NCBI GenBank assembly: GCA_905221605.1
Contig: CAJNDS010001169.1
Location: 682,001 to 746,000, forward strand
Length of the DNA stretch: 64,000 nt
Origin: Symbiodinium natans
Taxonomy: Eukaryota > Sar > Dinophyceae > Suessiales > Symbiodiniaceae
Direction of reading: 5' to 3'
In this document: in pieces, positions 31,474-41,799 of the stretch
Layout of the letters: every line of letters starts with the position of its first letter
How positions within the stretch are numbered: position 1 is the first letter of the stretch
Notes under the pieces: generated by a model
Told to the model about the DNA's origin: nothing
Database searches by the model: none
Seen by the model: only the letters and a program-made list of their open reading frames with translations
Position numbers and translations under genes: made by a program

Positions 31474-34400
31474 CTAGCGGGGTTGATGGCGCGCTCCGCG
31501 CTGCTCATCTCTGAAGAGCTGGGCCTGTGCCAGCACCTCTTTTGTGAGCCGTCGAACAAGAAGCTCCCTCCACATGTTGGGGATTCTGGCTCTTTCCCGC
31601 TTGGATTTTGCCTTGCCGGACAGTGCACATATTGGGAAAGTAGGCGTGACTCCATTGCTGTGTTGTTGCCACATCCACTTTAGACCCTCCCTGCAAACAG
31701 CCCTCTTTCTGATGTGCTGCAACAAGGAAACCCTACAAGAGAACTTAAACCCACAACAAGGACAAGTGACACCGGTCGGATTATACGCTTCAATGTCTAA
31801 GAGCGCATCTTCGGGGTTAGGGTCTCTGTGCGTGTGCACACGTTTCTGGTGAAAACGAAGCCACCGTTGGTCCAGAAACTTAGAAGAACAGTCAGGGCAA
31901 AACACGTCCCTATCAAGCGCCTCCCAGTTCCTAAACGACAAGCATCTGGCCAACAGCTTCTGGCGAGAGGCTTCACTGAGCCCAGTCAGATGCTGGAAAA
32001 TCTGTTCTGTCTGCTGTGCAGGAAGATCAGGGCCCAAAACGGCTTTGACCTGACCCAGATCCCTTTCCCAGAGCAAGTGCCATGGACTGCGCGGGGCTTG
32101 GTCTTCAAAGTCAAAAATGCCAGTAATGAGACCCCAAACCTGAGGAGGACCACCAAGCCTACTGGCAACCAACCACGACACTCTAGCCACAACCAGCTGC
32201 GACTCAACAGTGTGAACCCCTAGCCACTCTCGCAGTCTCTCAGACGTGGGCCGGTCTCTGTACTTTTCAGGCCCGGCGGGGAGGTCGTGACAAAAGCAGT
32301 GCAGTCTCCAGAGGAAAACGTTTTGCTGCCTTTCGAGTTTGGCCGTTTCGCTTTTGGTCAAGGCATAACATTCAAGGGCCCCCACCAAATGACACCTGAC
32401 GAGCGAAGCGTACAGCATTTTCAGCGTCTCATGTCTCAGACCTCGATTCTTCCAAATCCTAGCGGCCAAACTGTTGAAGGCGGCACGGGCGCAGCGAAGC
32501 CGGTGATCAATTTCTCGCCGGTTTGAGTGACTGTTGTCCAAGTGGTCACCCAAATACTTGACACTATCTTGAACTTTGACAGTGCCCTGCCGATTAGGGA
32601 GACGGTTGGAGTAAGCCGAATCATCCCGAAGCCTTTCAGCCCCAGCCCCATTGAAACGCCTGACTCTTTCAAACTTCTCAACGTTTGGCAGCAGACCTTC
32701 TCCCTCAGCGACCTCGCAAAAATCCTGCATTTCGGTCACCACATGCTGAGTAGGGCATAAGACAATGCTAGCAACATCATCAGCGTACACAGCGTCAGTG
32801 AGGTCGTAATTCTTGTCAGCGGCAGCAGCATTGCCCGTGGGGTGAGTGAGGCTTGCTTGGCTGTTCGTCCTAACACAAACACTAGGAACACCAGAACCGG
32901 CCAACCTCCTAAGCCTACGTTGTTTCAGGGCTCTGAGAGTACGATTCATGGGACCCAAACTAAGCATTGCACTCTCCCTCCCTCCTTGGACGACTCCTTT
33001 TAGGACCTGCTGGTATCGGGTGTTGCTAAAACCATACTCGTAGCACGACTGGTTAAGAGTAGCCTCAAAAACCTTAACGTCACTAACACCCAACCCAGCA
33101 TCCTGAAGATCCCGAATGAGGTCCGAGCGATCGATCATGTCAAAATATTTGGTTTGGTCATACAGCACCAATTCCCAAGACTGTTTTGCCCTGGTGAGAC
33201 GCCAAAGAGTATGCCTGACCACAAAGATTGCATGTGTACGGCTACTGCCTGCCCTATACCCATAGTGCCAATAATCAATAGCACTTCGTTGAAGAAGTTT
33301 GAGTCTCGAAGCGTAGACGCCTATGATGACTTGGAAAAGGTGATGACGCAATCCTATCCCCCTATAAACATCACGATCATGGATATCGCCCTTCTTCTTC
33401 CATATCCAAACCATCCTAGGGTCTCTAAGCTCACTAGGGACACAGACACAAGCTTCTTCTTCATCGCGGTTATCCACGATGTGCTGGGCAAACTTCATCA
33501 GCAGGCGTCGCATTGGAGCATCTCCTGCTTTCAGCAGAGCTGCTCCTGGGCCATCGGGCTTGGTTGCTTTGCCGACACGCATGGCTCCAATGCTTTTTTG
33601 GATTTCCCGGGCAGTTGGGGGATTAGCAAGATGACCCTCGAGACTGCAGCGCCCCGATTGTCGCTCACAGCTAGAAACTTCTCTGCCTCCGAACACCCGC
33701 AAACCGTGCTGGAGCCATGCCTGCTGTTCTGCTTCAGGAGTCAAGGCAGCTCTTCCGGAGTCAAGCTGCACATAAACCTTTGGAGAACGCACTTTCCTGC
33801 CACTCAAACGCCGCTCAATTGCATAGAGCCTTCGAAAATCATTGCTCTGCGCCGCACATTGAGCTTCCTTTCCCAGTTCTTCGATCCAGCATGTCTTGTC
33901 AAGCTTCACTGCTTGACGAACTTTGCGATTCACTTCTTTCAGCGCAGCTTGACGTGCTAGAAAGGACTGGTGAGCTGCTTCATCTGCGGTATCAGCATCA
34001 AAAGCTTCTCTCGCTTCGCGCAGCGATCTCAGACATTGGGCTTTTTCATGAATGAGATCCTTCGTCTGCGAGGTGATGTACGGCTGGCGGATGCCGTCAT
34101 CAGGCTTGAAGAAATGCTTTTGTTGCAAAACTTGGAGCTGGTGTTTCAACCATTCCCAATGTTCAGTGACCTCTCGCTGTTGTTCTTCTTGCTCCTGGCA
34201 CAATCTCTCCAGATCCTGTCTGAAAAGCTGGAGGACCTCTGGGTCCCTGAGAGCCTCCCAGTTCCATCTCATGCCTTGCCGCTGAGGAGCTGTTTTTGGC
34301 TTTTGGCAGCTCACTTCAGCAAGAACTGGCACGTGATCTGGCCTTCCATCCGAGCGAAGATGCACTGGCCATTTTGGCTGTGTCCGGGCGCGGCATACCG

Positions 34401-35361
34401 CTTGGGTGTCCCTGCAGTCAATCGCAAGGAAGTCAATCTGACGTGATTGTTCCTGGCCATTTCCATATGTGTAGCAAGTGCTGAGGTGTGGGTCCCGGAA
34501 ATGAGTATTGGCTAGCCGCAATGTCATTGCTTCGCAAATGTCCAGTAGAGCCTGTCCGTTTGCAGAGGGCTGGCCTTCTGGAGCCTGGGCCCACTTACCA
34601 GAACATGGCTCGCATTTGCAGACTGTGCCATTGTTGTCGATGCCCAAGTGTTTTGTTGCTCTCGTGGGCAGCGCTTCCATGGTGCTCTGCAGGAGATCGT
34701 AAAACTTGGTCCTGACCTCCTCTGAGTCCCACTCTCCTGGAGCATATCCTGACCCGTAGACATCATGTCTATTCGAAGCTTTGATCTCCAAAAACATGAG
34801 CCTTTCGGAAATGTTATGCACAGTAACGTCGCCTCCATGCTTGTTTTTGCGAACCATCACGGCCACCCCTGCTGCATATCCTGGCCTCCATTTTGAGGCT
34901 CCGTGCTTGTAAATGACGTAGTGCTCGCCAACCGTCTTGCTTGTACCTGTTTCCATGGTCCCCTGCAGCATCGCGACGTCAACCTTGTTCTCAAAGAAAA
35001 CGCTTTCCAGGAGGAACCACCTGCCTGCACTCTTGTTGCTGCAGCTGTCTTCTTTTGCTGACAGCACGTTGAAGGAAACAAGTGTTTCGATGTGTCTACG
35101 TGCCTGCCCAGGTCGTTTCTTCACAGCACGGTCTTCTAGATGAGAGGAAGGCGTCCTATCTTGAGGCGGTAAGGAAATGCCAGGAAAAATCTCACGCCAG
35201 TTGCTTTCTGAAACTTGGCGACCTCTGATATGGACTGCTTGTCCACCTGCTGCGGCATAAGCTGCTCTGCGAATGCTTTGCTTTCGCACTCCACGCAGCG
35301 CTGTACGAGTTCTTGGCGGTATCACCTGACTGCCGTTTTCGCCTCCCGAAGAAGGCTCCAT
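31474..35361 (-). CDS. LINE ORF2: APE-type endonuclease, reverse transcriptase, zinc fingers
   Basis: The frame is open from 36528, but the part opposite ORF1 looks non-homologous; ATG 35361 (MEPSSGGENGSQ) is a reasonable start, giving about 1,295 aa. The endonuclease begins at LVSFNVLSAKEDS (near 35085), with MLQGTMETGT and a late SDGRPDHVPVL carrying the expected Asp-His; the usual LQE Glu is replaced by Gly or shifted. The reverse transcriptase includes YRGIGLRHHLFQVIIG, KGVVQGGRESA and the catalytic YADD (32776-32790). The C-terminus has two C2H2/CCHC-like fingers (CPDCSSKF-x-H and CPCCGFKF-x-H). Role: target-primed reverse transcription. The frame is intact; activity is possible. Confidence 0.85.
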   Translation of the reverse strand: MEPSSGGENGSQVIPPRTRTALRGVRKQSIRRAAYAAAGGQAVHIRGRQVSESNWREIFPGISLPPQDRTPSSHLEDRAVKKRPGQARRHIETLVSFNVLSAKEDSCSNKSAGRWFLLESVFFENKVDVAMLQGTMETGTSKTVGEHYVIYKHGASKWRPGYAAGVAVMVRKNKHGGDVTVHNISERLMFLEIKASNRHDVYGSGYAPGEWDSEEVRTKFYDLLQSTMEALPTRATKHLGIDNNGTVCKCEPCSGKWAQAPEGQPSANGQALLDICEAMTLRLANTHFRDPHLSTCYTYGNGQEQSRQIDFLAIDCRDTQAVCRARTQPKWPVHLRSDGRPDHVPVLAEVSCQKPKTAPQRQGMRWNWEALRDPEVLQLFRQDLERLCQEQEEQQREVTEHWEWLKHQLQVLQQKHFFKPDDGIRQPYITSQTKDLIHEKAQCLRSLREAREAFDADTADEAAHQSFLARQAALKEVNRKVRQAVKLDKTCWIEELGKEAQCAAQSNDFRRLYAIERRLSGRKVRSPKVYVQLDSGRAALTPEAEQQAWLQHGLRVFGGREVSSCERQSGRCSLEGHLANPPTAREIQKSIGAMRVGKATKPDGPGAALLKAGDAPMRRLLMKFAQHIVDNRDEEEACVCVPSELRDPRMVWIWKKKGDIHDRDVYRGIGLRHHLFQVIIGVYASRLKLLQRSAIDYWHYGYRAGSSRTHAIFVVRHTLWRLTRAKQSWELVLYDQTKYFDMIDRSDLIRDLQDAGLGVSDVKVFEATLNQSCYEYGFSNTRYQQVLKGVVQGGRESAMLSLGPMNRTLRALKQRRLRRLAGSGVPSVCVRTNSQASLTHPTGNAAAADKNYDLTDAVYADDVASIVLCPTQHVVTEMQDFCEVAEGEGLLPNVEKFERVRRFNGAGAERLRDDSAYSNRLPNRQGTVKVQDSVKYLGDHLDNSHSNRREIDHRLRCARAAFNSLAARIWKNRGLRHETLKMLYASLVRCHLVGALECYALTKSETAKLERQQNVFLWRLHCFCHDLPAGPEKYRDRPTSERLREWLGVHTVESQLVVARVSWLVASRLGGPPQVWGLITGIFDFEDQAPRSPWHLLWERDLGQVKAVLGPDLPAQQTEQIFQHLTGLSEASRQKLLARCLSFRNWEALDRDVFCPDCSSKFLDQRWLRFHQKRVHTHRDPNPEDALLDIEAYNPTGVTCPCCGFKFSCRVSLLQHIRKRAVCREGLKWMWQQHSNGVTPTFPICALSGKAKSKRERARIPNMWRELLVRRLTKEVLAQAQLFRDEQRGARHQPR

Positions 35362-35525
35362 CCGCGCGTCAGGCAGCGCGGAAACGCTCGGCTCTGCCAC
35401 ATGGCAGCGCGGACTTGCGACCGCACAAGCTATCTCGGCAACGAAAGTGTCATGAAATTGCTGGCTACTGGGAGTGAACTTCTCAGTTTTCTTTCGAAGG
35501 CTGGCTCTTTTGTACCTCAGCGCTC

Positions 35526-36377
35526 TTACTTTCTGCCCCGCTTGCCATCCTTCATCGGCGTCTGCTTGGACAGGTCGTCTTCGAGCTCTTCCTCCTCTTG
35601 TGCCTCTGCGTCCTCTGTTGGCGCAGCGACGCTGCCCCAATGTGCCACCATCCCCGCAACCTTCTTGAGATTGCGGTCTTCGCGTGGAACACCTTTCCTC
35701 ACACTCACCAGTTGAAACACTGTGTGTAGTGGCTGGGCGTAAGTGAGCATGAAGTCGCGCAGCTTGCTGCCCTCCAAACCAGACTCGTAGATCACGCTCC
35801 ATCCCCACGGTTTGTCCTCTGTCATCTTTCGCTTTGACACTGGCCTGCAACTTTGCACGCACTCCGTCATGGGCCTTTCGTGAATGCTGTTGAGGTACTG
35901 TGTCACTGCTTCCACGGTCTGAGACTCGTCTGAAATATTGAGGAATTGTTTTAATGCTTTGAACTGCGGATGTCCTCTCATCTTTTCGCCTTGATCTGGA
36001 TTTGCGCTGTTCATAGCCTCCACGTTTGCCTGAAGAATGAGCGCATGTACCACGTGGCCATACCCACCCATAGGATGAGGCCCCTGCTGAGGCTTGGCTT
36101 GCTTCCACATGCCGTGTGCGTCTGCGGCCAGCTTCTTGAGCTTGTTGTCTTGAATCCATATGATTACTTCCACTGCGGCCTCTACTCGATTCAAGCGATG
36201 CCCTTGCTGCACAATGACCTGGCTGTGCAAGCTCTGTCCTTCTTCCAATCGGCGGAGTCTTTCTTCGACACTGAGGCTGGATGATGCAGGATTCTGGAGC
36301 TTGGCCTTTTTGCCGTCTTTCGGTGGAGGTTGGGAGGATCTTTGGAGCTGTGCGAGTGCAGACTGACCAGTAGCCAT
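35526..36377 (-). CDS. LINE ORF1: coiled-coil RNA-binding-type protein
   Basis: 283 aa from MATGQSALAQLQRSSQPPPK. A coiled coil (VEERLRRLEEGQSLHSQVIV, about residues 35-75) is followed by a compact domain with WGWSVIYESGLEGSKLRDFM and an acidic then basic tail ending DGKRGRK. It lies upstream of ORF2 in a different frame, the usual LINE arrangement, and would form the oligomeric RNA-binding partner. The family name is not certain. Confidence 0.7.
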   Translation of the reverse strand: MATGQSALAQLQRSSQPPPKDGKKAKLQNPASSSLSVEERLRRLEEGQSLHSQVIVQQGHRLNRVEAAVEVIIWIQDNKLKKLAADAHGMWKQAKPQQGPHPMGGYGHVVHALILQANVEAMNSANPDQGEKMRGHPQFKALKQFLNISDESQTVEAVTQYLNSIHERPMTECVQSCRPVSKRKMTEDKPWGWSVIYESGLEGSKLRDFMLTYAQPLHTVFQLVSVRKGVPREDRNLKKVAGMVAHWGSVAAPTEDAEAQEEEELEDDLSKQTPMKDGKRGRK

Positions 36378-36599
36378 GAACTACCGCGAGGAGTACTAGC
36401 AATCTACCCACTGACATTGCCTTTGACAGCCTGAGCCTTTGCATAAGCATTTTGTTACAACATGTTCTGTTGGACTGTTGGAGCGGGGGAGGGCGGGGGC
36501 AGTTTTCACCGACACCACATCGATTCACAAAACCTTCTGTTGCCTCCTTCCAGCAACACCTTCATCCAGTTTTTGAAGCCTCGAGCCTAAATACTACCC

Positions 36600-36668
36600 C
36601 CCTAAACCCGAAACCCTAAAGCCTAAACCCTAAACCCTAAGCCCTAAACCCGAAACCCTAAACCCTAA
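36600..36668 (-). repeat. CCCTAAA-type tract
   Basis: About nine units with CCCGAAA and CCCTAAG variants. Confidence 0.85.
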
Positions 36669-36684
36669 GCTTCCCCCGGCCGCA

Positions 36685-36748
36685 GGAGAGCCTCGTTGCG
36701 CCGGACCGACCAGCGCGGCAGGATCGCCCTTGCAGCTGAGAGTTTCTT
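36685..36748 (+). CDS. Exon-like segment, basic
   Basis: After GCCGCAG the frame reads RASLRRTDQRGRIALAAESF, then F. Flanked by CCCTAAA upstream and TTTAGGG (36750-36782) downstream. Confidence 0.35.
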
Positions 36749-36782
36749 TTAGGGTTTAGGGTTTAGGGTTTTGGGTTTAGGG

Positions 36783-37539
36783 GTCCCAAGGAGGGTTTCA
36801 GTTTCAGGTTTGGGGTGAGCCTTCTGTGCTTGGAGGCGCATGGTATTCAGATCTGGTTGGTCAGAAGCAGGATAGCTATGCCTTTTGCTTCTTGTAACCT
36901 TATGTATTTCTAGCCAAAAACCTGGCCCAAGCTCTCTGACAGAAAGGGCTTCGGCCAGGAAGATACACGCTCGTCGATCGCCTCGGTGCTGACCAGCTCC
37001 GGTCGGCCAAAGGCGAGGTAATTTGGGGAGCTAGTCTCGCAAGCTGCACAGTTTGTTGGTTTAAGAACAGGTCCAGCGTTTCTGCTTCAGGGTTTCAGGG
37101 TGGGTTCATGATCTAGCTTGGTCTTGAGTTGGCTGTCGCTTCCTCGCGCACGCACTGTACTGTGCCTGACGGACTGGACTTCATGCCACGACGTGCTCGT
37201 AAGGTGAAATGTTCTGGGTATCTACACGTTCAACAAATAGTGTCGTCAGCGACAATGCTGCTCTGCGGTGCAAAGCTCCTGCAAGAGCACGCTCAGCTTT
37301 TGCAAAGATGCCGTCTACCCTGAAGCTGAAAGCCTAAACCCTGTATTTACACCTACCTGAACACTGAGGCCTCGCATGTTGGAGTAGCTGGTTGAAGGTG
37401 AAGCAGATGAAGCCCCTGTCCCATATGCTCTGAGTCTAAGCTCTGAACCTTTCGCGGCTCTTCAGGGAAATTCCCGGTATTGACGTATGCGCTTCAGGGT
37501 TTACGCGCCTGAGCCCCCCCGGTAAATCCAAAAGCAGAA
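36783..37539. other. Host DNA with one weak exon candidate
   Basis: A frame at 37160-37323 (LDFMPRRARKVKCSGYLHVQ, then QIVSSATMLLCGAKLLQEHA) ends in a stop and may be exonic. The rest is unassigned. Confidence 0.35.
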
Positions 37540-37625
37540 AGCGCACGCGACGGAAACAGGTCTTGCTGATGACAAGAGGGACCCGGGGCGACGTGCAACC
37601 GTTTGTGGCGCTTGCGCGAGGACGG
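37540..37625 (+). CDS. Exon of a GT28-type glycosyltransferase (sterol glucosyltransferase-like)
   Basis: The frame reads RRKQVLLMTRGTRGDVQPFV, then ALARG. G-T-R-G-D-V-Q-P-x-x-A-L-A is the N-terminal signature of glycosyltransferase family 28 (UDP-glucose:sterol glucosyltransferase type). The downstream GQQGVTRATLKG may continue the usual G-H-x-V-T-x-A-T strand with a small disruption. Only this block is visible; the rest lies in other exons or is lost. A longer ORF is called on the opposite strand, but it lacks family motifs. Confidence 0.55.
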
Positions 37626-38208
37626 GTAGGGCAGCAGGGAGTCACAAGAGCAACACTAAAAGGCCCGCGGGTACCGCGCATCAACAAGAGGAAGCATCTT
37701 GGTTCAAGAATCAGGCTTCAGGGGCTAGTAGGGCTTAGGTTATAGGGTAGAACCCATGAAGACGGCCCGTGGGTCAGGGTTGTAGTTTTGAGGTATATTC
37801 TTTTCTGGTCCCGGGAACCTTTGGGACCCTAAACCCTCTTTGGGGTTGCGGGCTTTGTGAGTTTCATTACATTTTTGGGGCTGCGGGCTTGGGGGTTTGG
37901 GGTTGGATGTTTTGTTAGGGGCTTCGCGTTTTTTAGGGTCTGTAGTGTTCCGGGGTTTGAGAGTTTGAGGCTTTCGGGTTTAAGCTTTAGGTTTTCAGGT
38001 TTTCAGGCCTAATTATTTTCCTTTGGAGTTTAGAGTGTTGAGGTGTTCTTGCTGTTTCGGGGTTTGAGGTTTAGGAAGGCCGACGAAGAGTCTTCTCTGC
38101 CCAACCTTGCATCCTGCAAGCCCTGACCCCGAGTTCAGAAATCCCAAGACGAAGGCCTTACAAGTCGCCCCAAAGTCCCAAATCGTTTGCAGCGCAAGTG
38201 AAGCGTAG

Positions 38209-38307
38209 GCCTGATTCTCTACCACAACTGCGACGTGGTGCTGGTCACCGAACTGCTCTGGAAGAACTTTGTCAAGTCGGCAGCAGAGGACTACCCGGAT
38301 ACCAGCA
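38209..38307 (+). CDS. Strong exon-like segment
   Basis: After AAGCGTAG the frame reads LILYHNCDVVLVTELLWKNF, then VKSAAEDYPDTS, with AGCA|GTATCC as a possible donor. The LW-x3-V-x4-A-x-DYPD pattern faintly recalls 3-isopropylmalate dehydrogenase, too weak for a name. Clearly protein-like. Confidence 0.45.
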
Positions 38308-38405
38308 GTATCCTTTTTTTTATTCCCCTTTACTCAGGATTCCCACAAACCCCATTCAGACTAGATATTCGGCCCCGGTATCAGGGTTAGGCTAAGGAGT
38401 TGGCG

Positions 38406-38423
38406 TGGGGGGGGGGGGGGGGG
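38406..38423. repeat. Poly-G tract
   Basis: About 18 consecutive G. Confidence 0.8.
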
Positions 38424-39089
38424 TTGTCTCTTGGCACGCTTTCCAGAACAGCATGTCGCCCTCAACCTTAATCCCTGAGCCCTAAACCCGAAACCCAACA
38501 ACCGTAAACTTAAACCCTGCACCTAAACGCTTCAACCTGAAACCTGGATCCGAGACCTCTCCACATGACCCTGGGATGAAGCAAGCCACCTTGGCTTAAG
38601 GGTTCAGGCTCTTTAAGGGATAAATGGAGGTACCCGTAGAAGAGACCCGTCATCCGAATACCCTATATTACCTACCCGTTATGCCTCATAAAGTACCTTT
38701 AAGCACCTCGCAGCCTCCTAAGTCCCCTCAACTTTCGTCGCGCTTGGGGCGTCCTGTCTTGACATCCACAAAAGCACCGGGCGAAGCATCCAGGCCGATG
38801 TGCAACCCTCCGACCCGAAGCCCTACGCCCCCTCAGAATGCCCTGAAGCCCCAAACTCCTACATCTCTCGCCCGCAGCCGTAGTGGCATCTCAGCTCATC
38901 AGCAACTTCAGTCCCAACCCCAGGAGCCTCTGAGGCCCTACCAGTCGCCCTGTAATGTTCTATATAGGCTTTGTAGGACTAGGGATCAAAAGGGGTCCTT
39001 CGCCCTGAGCCGTGAACCCAGCGGAGCCCCTCAGCCCCCACACCCCAAGCATCAGTCAGAGGACCTACCCACGCCCTACAAGGGGCGTC
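38424..39089. other. Long Pro/Ser-rich open frame of doubtful reality
   Basis: The plus frame from 38624 stays open to 39295 and is Pro/Gln/Ser-rich (QPPKSPQLSSRLGRPVLTST). It contains degenerate CCCTAAA codons (NALKPQTPTS), so most of it is probably repeat-derived. Confidence 0.3.
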
Positions 39090-39182
39090 TTCGGTTTCGA
39101 CCCTGCGGCGGGGACACGTCGCGCCGGGTCTCCGGCGACATGGCGCGGTTCGTGCTCAGTCGGGCGGCCCTGAAAGGGGGAT
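39090..39182 (+). CDS. Exon-like segment
   Basis: GDTSRRVSGDMARFVLSRAA, then LKG, in GC-rich non-repetitive DNA just before TTTAGGG-like sequence. Confidence 0.35.
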
Positions 39183-39533
39183 TCAGGGTTTCGGGTTTAG
39201 GGATGCAGGCTGATTTAGGGTTTAGGGTTTGGGGTTCAGGGTTTCGGGTTCAGGGATGTACATGGTCACACCATGTCCCCCCCAGAATCAAGTGAAATTT
39301 AGACCAACTCAACAAACTTGCATGCAAGCCCTAGTTGTAACAAATCTGCCTTGCAAGAAGGCCGAGCGACCTGAATCCGAACCTGATGCCCTGCAAACCA
39401 GAAACGCTAAACCCTAAAGCCTAAACCCAAACTTCCCAAACCCTTTCTATTGCTAAACCCCAAAGCCCTAAACCTTCAGCCTGAAACTCCAGGTCCCCGA
39501 CCTTACTTGAAGCTTCGTGAGTGGGTACGTATA

Positions 39534-39626
39534 ACCCTAAACCCTAAACCCTAAACCCTAAACCCTAAACCCTAAACCCTAAACCCTAAACCCTAAACCC
39601 TAAACCCTAAACCCTAAACCCTAAAC
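39534..39626 (-). repeat. CCCTAAA tract
   Basis: About 13 perfect units. Confidence 0.92.
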
Positions 39627-39640
39627 TAAGCCCACCTAAG

Positions 39641-39717
39641 CAAGGTCTGGGACAGCAGTCGCTGGCTTTGCAGGCCCTGGTGTTCTCCCGCTCCGAGGCG
39701 CGCGATTCCACATTAAA
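39641..39717 (+). CDS. Exon-like segment between inverted telomere-like tracts
   Basis: After ACCTAAG the frame reads QGLGQQSLALQALVFSRSEA, then RDSTLK. Confidence 0.4.
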
Positions 39718-39731
39718 GACTGATCTAATTA

Positions 39732-39810
39732 GGATTTAGGGTTTAGGGTTTAGGGTTTAGGGTTTAGGGTTTAGGGTTTCGGGTTTAGGGTTTAGCATTT
39801 AGGGTTTTGG
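39732..39810 (+). repeat. TTTAGGG tract
   Basis: About eleven units; inverted relative to 39534-39626. Confidence 0.9.
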
Positions 39811-40301
39811 GTTTAGGGCTTTGGGTGCTGCATGTGGGGTATAGGGTTTATAGGCTGCTGCATGTCGCGCTCGGGATTCAGGAGCTTACTTCGGGTCTCA
39901 GGTTTTATAGGGCTTTGGGGGGAAGGGGGGGGGGGTTGAATTCAACTGTCGGTTTGAAGGCGAAGAATACAGGGACCCTCGAAAAGGCTTTAACGCCCAA
40001 AACCCTCCCCCCCTCCCCCCCCATTTGTCCCTTCTTTAGGAAAGGTTCCGCAACTTGCACTGGAGATCTCAAAAGAGCATCTTCCCTAATTCGGACATGC
40101 TGGACTCTTTGGACGAGATTCGCTTTTTTGGCACCCAAGGAGTATGCTCTGGATCCCTATGCTCTGACCTCCACGTGCTCCATCCCCTAAACCCCTAAAT
40201 TTCCTAAACCCCCCAAAAAAGCCCCAAACTTCAAACCCTAAACCCTAAACTCTAAACCCAAAACACTATAAGCCCTACACCCCTACACATGCCCAAGCCA
40301 G

Positions 40302-40361
40302 CGGGAGGTGGAGTTCTTCAGCTCCGAGGGGTGCTTCTTTCACTGGGCCTGGGAGGACCCG
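40302..40361 (+). CDS. Exon-like segment, 20 codons, phase 0-0
   Basis: AGCCAG acceptor and GACCCG|GTAGAG donor. The frame reads REVEFFSSEGCFFHWAWEDP. CCCTAAA-like DNA lies upstream and TTTAGGG-like DNA downstream. Confidence 0.5.
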
Positions 40362-40696
40362 GTAGAGGTTAGAGCAGAATAGGGTTTCAGATTTAGGGTT
40401 TCGGGTTTGCAGGTTGGGGGGGTTCGGGTTTGGGGGATTGGGGTTTAGGGTTCAGAGGCAGCAAAGGGCTTTAGGGCTTTGGGGTTGAGGGTCTTATGTC
40501 CTTTCACACTTTTGGTGGGTTGTAGGTCACCGTTGGCCACCTTCAAAACCCACGCTCCGCCTTCTTCCCAGCAAGTAAGACAGCAATCCAGGTTAATCCT
40601 AAACCCTAAACCCTAAACCAGGGTGACGGCTTAAGGAGTGACAGGGCTTAGACATCTTAAACCCTGAAACTCTCAATTCCGAAGCCCCATGGTTGA

Positions 40697-40881
40697 AGAG
40701 AGCTGTCTATACGGACTACGCAGGGTTGACATGCACGCTTGTGTGTATTGTGATAGAGGGAGCTTCAAATTTAGAAGCCACCGTCCAACCTGAGGTCGAC
40801 GTCCAAAAGGCTTCTAGAGCTGGACCAAGACTCGGCGTTTGTGGCAGGAGAGACCCACATTTATCGTGTTCGGCTTCTTGA
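40697..40881 (+). CDS. Exon-like segment with stop
   Basis: RAVYTDYAGLTCTLVCIVIE, then GASNLEATVQPEVDVQKASR, ending in a stop at 40881, 430 bp left of the provirus. Possibly a host 3' exon. Confidence 0.4.
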
Positions 40882-41303
40882 TGATCCATGTCGCCATGAT
40901 CATCTCGGAGGCAGGGGCATGCTGATGCCAAGTAGTTTGCAGAACTGGACTATATCTTATAGTGTCCAAGTATGCAGGTAGTAGCAGAATAAAGCAAAAT
41001 TCGGGAAATGGAGCTTCTGATTCGCACACAGAGTCTCCTGCGTTGATGCCGATGCCGAGTTCATCGACATCTCTCCCCCTGCCGCCCTTTCACGTAATAA
41101 CCCAATGTAATAGTAGTTTTGTCATAGCTTTCATCATCTGCAACTAAAGACGATGCGATCCCTGCGACGTGAGGACCTTTGATGACCCAGTGTAGCAAGT
41201 TCCAAGCCGAGAGCCGGCCAAATGCCTAACACTCTTCGGGCGCAGGAATAAATACCTTAAATGCTTACCAGTCTTCCCTTATGGCCCCTATCTAATTATA
41301 CTA
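40882..41303. other. Host flank left of the provirus
   Basis: No supportable gene; an AT-rich segment leads up to the integration site. A C/T-rich stretch at 41065-41090. Confidence 0.5.
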
Positions 41304-41308
41304 CAATA
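41304..41308. other. Left target-site duplication CAATA
   Basis: CAATA directly abuts the first base of the left terminal repeat and matches 61187-61191 exactly. The 6 bp extension does not match, so the duplication is 5 bp. Confidence 0.85.
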
Positions 41309-41645
41309 AGTTAGCAACTACCATTTCCATTTTCTAACCATGCCCACCCCCCTAGGCCACCCGAAGACCCAAAACCATAACAACCTACGCCTCAACCTTC
41401 AACCCATCCAAGACCCATAGGTAGAACCCTAGGAATAACTCACCTGAAGACCCAAACCATAACAACCTATACCTCAACCCTAAACTCACCAAAAGACCCA
41501 TAGGAAGACCCCTAGGATGGAACCACCAGAAGAAACCATACACCACCACATAGAAAAACACCAACCTCAACTCCATAGACCTGCACCCCCATAGAAAAAC
41601 CCATATTCCCAACCCGAATGTCCCTAACTAGAAAATGGAAACGGT
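41309..41645 (+). repeat. Left terminal inverted repeat of the PLV
   Basis: This pairs in inverted orientation with 60849-61186 over its whole length, with a few indels and substitutions. The outer 80 bases or so are almost identical. It contains internal sub-repeats of the type AAGACCCA-N-CCATAACAACCTA. It is more GC-rich than the viral coding region and has no convincing ORF of its own. Confidence 0.93.
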
Positions 41646-41799
41646 CATCTCAAACAAAATATCCATAATAGGAATAAGGTTTGAAGTTAAGGTCGAATCG
41701 CCTAGAACGATACTTGTAGCATAGCATGGGCTACTCGTGTAATTCCGTTTTCAGCTTCAATGCACCCTCACTGGAGCATTTCTTCTCATCCATCTCTCC

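Larger units (their letters stand above)
31300..36560 (-). mobile_element. LINE-type retrotransposon, apparently full length
   Basis: Two overlapping ORFs: ORF1 with a coiled coil, and ORF2 with an endonuclease, reverse transcriptase and zinc fingers. The minus-strand 3' end finishes in a short (ATG)n microsatellite at 31306-31320, a tail type found in several LINE clades that lack poly-A. ORF2 has no internal stop for about 5 kb, so insertion is recent. The borders are approximate and no target duplication was identified. Confidence 0.8.

Noticed and set aside
34368-34379. GCCATTTTGGCT, resembling the dinoflagellate spliced leader
   Set aside because: A 12-base match inside LINE ORF2, and similar strings (GCCATTTTGGCA) recur inside RCC1 units; the flanks do not fit the leader. 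No relic of a processed mRNA is supported.
35362-36528. N-terminal extension of LINE ORF2
   Set aside because: It overlaps ORF1 in another frame and is Arg/Ser-rich without homology; more likely an open shadow than part of ORF2.
38209-38307. 3-isopropylmalate dehydrogenase exon
   Set aside because: Only a loose LW...DYPD similarity; the preceding residues do not fit, so it is kept as an unnamed exon-like segment.
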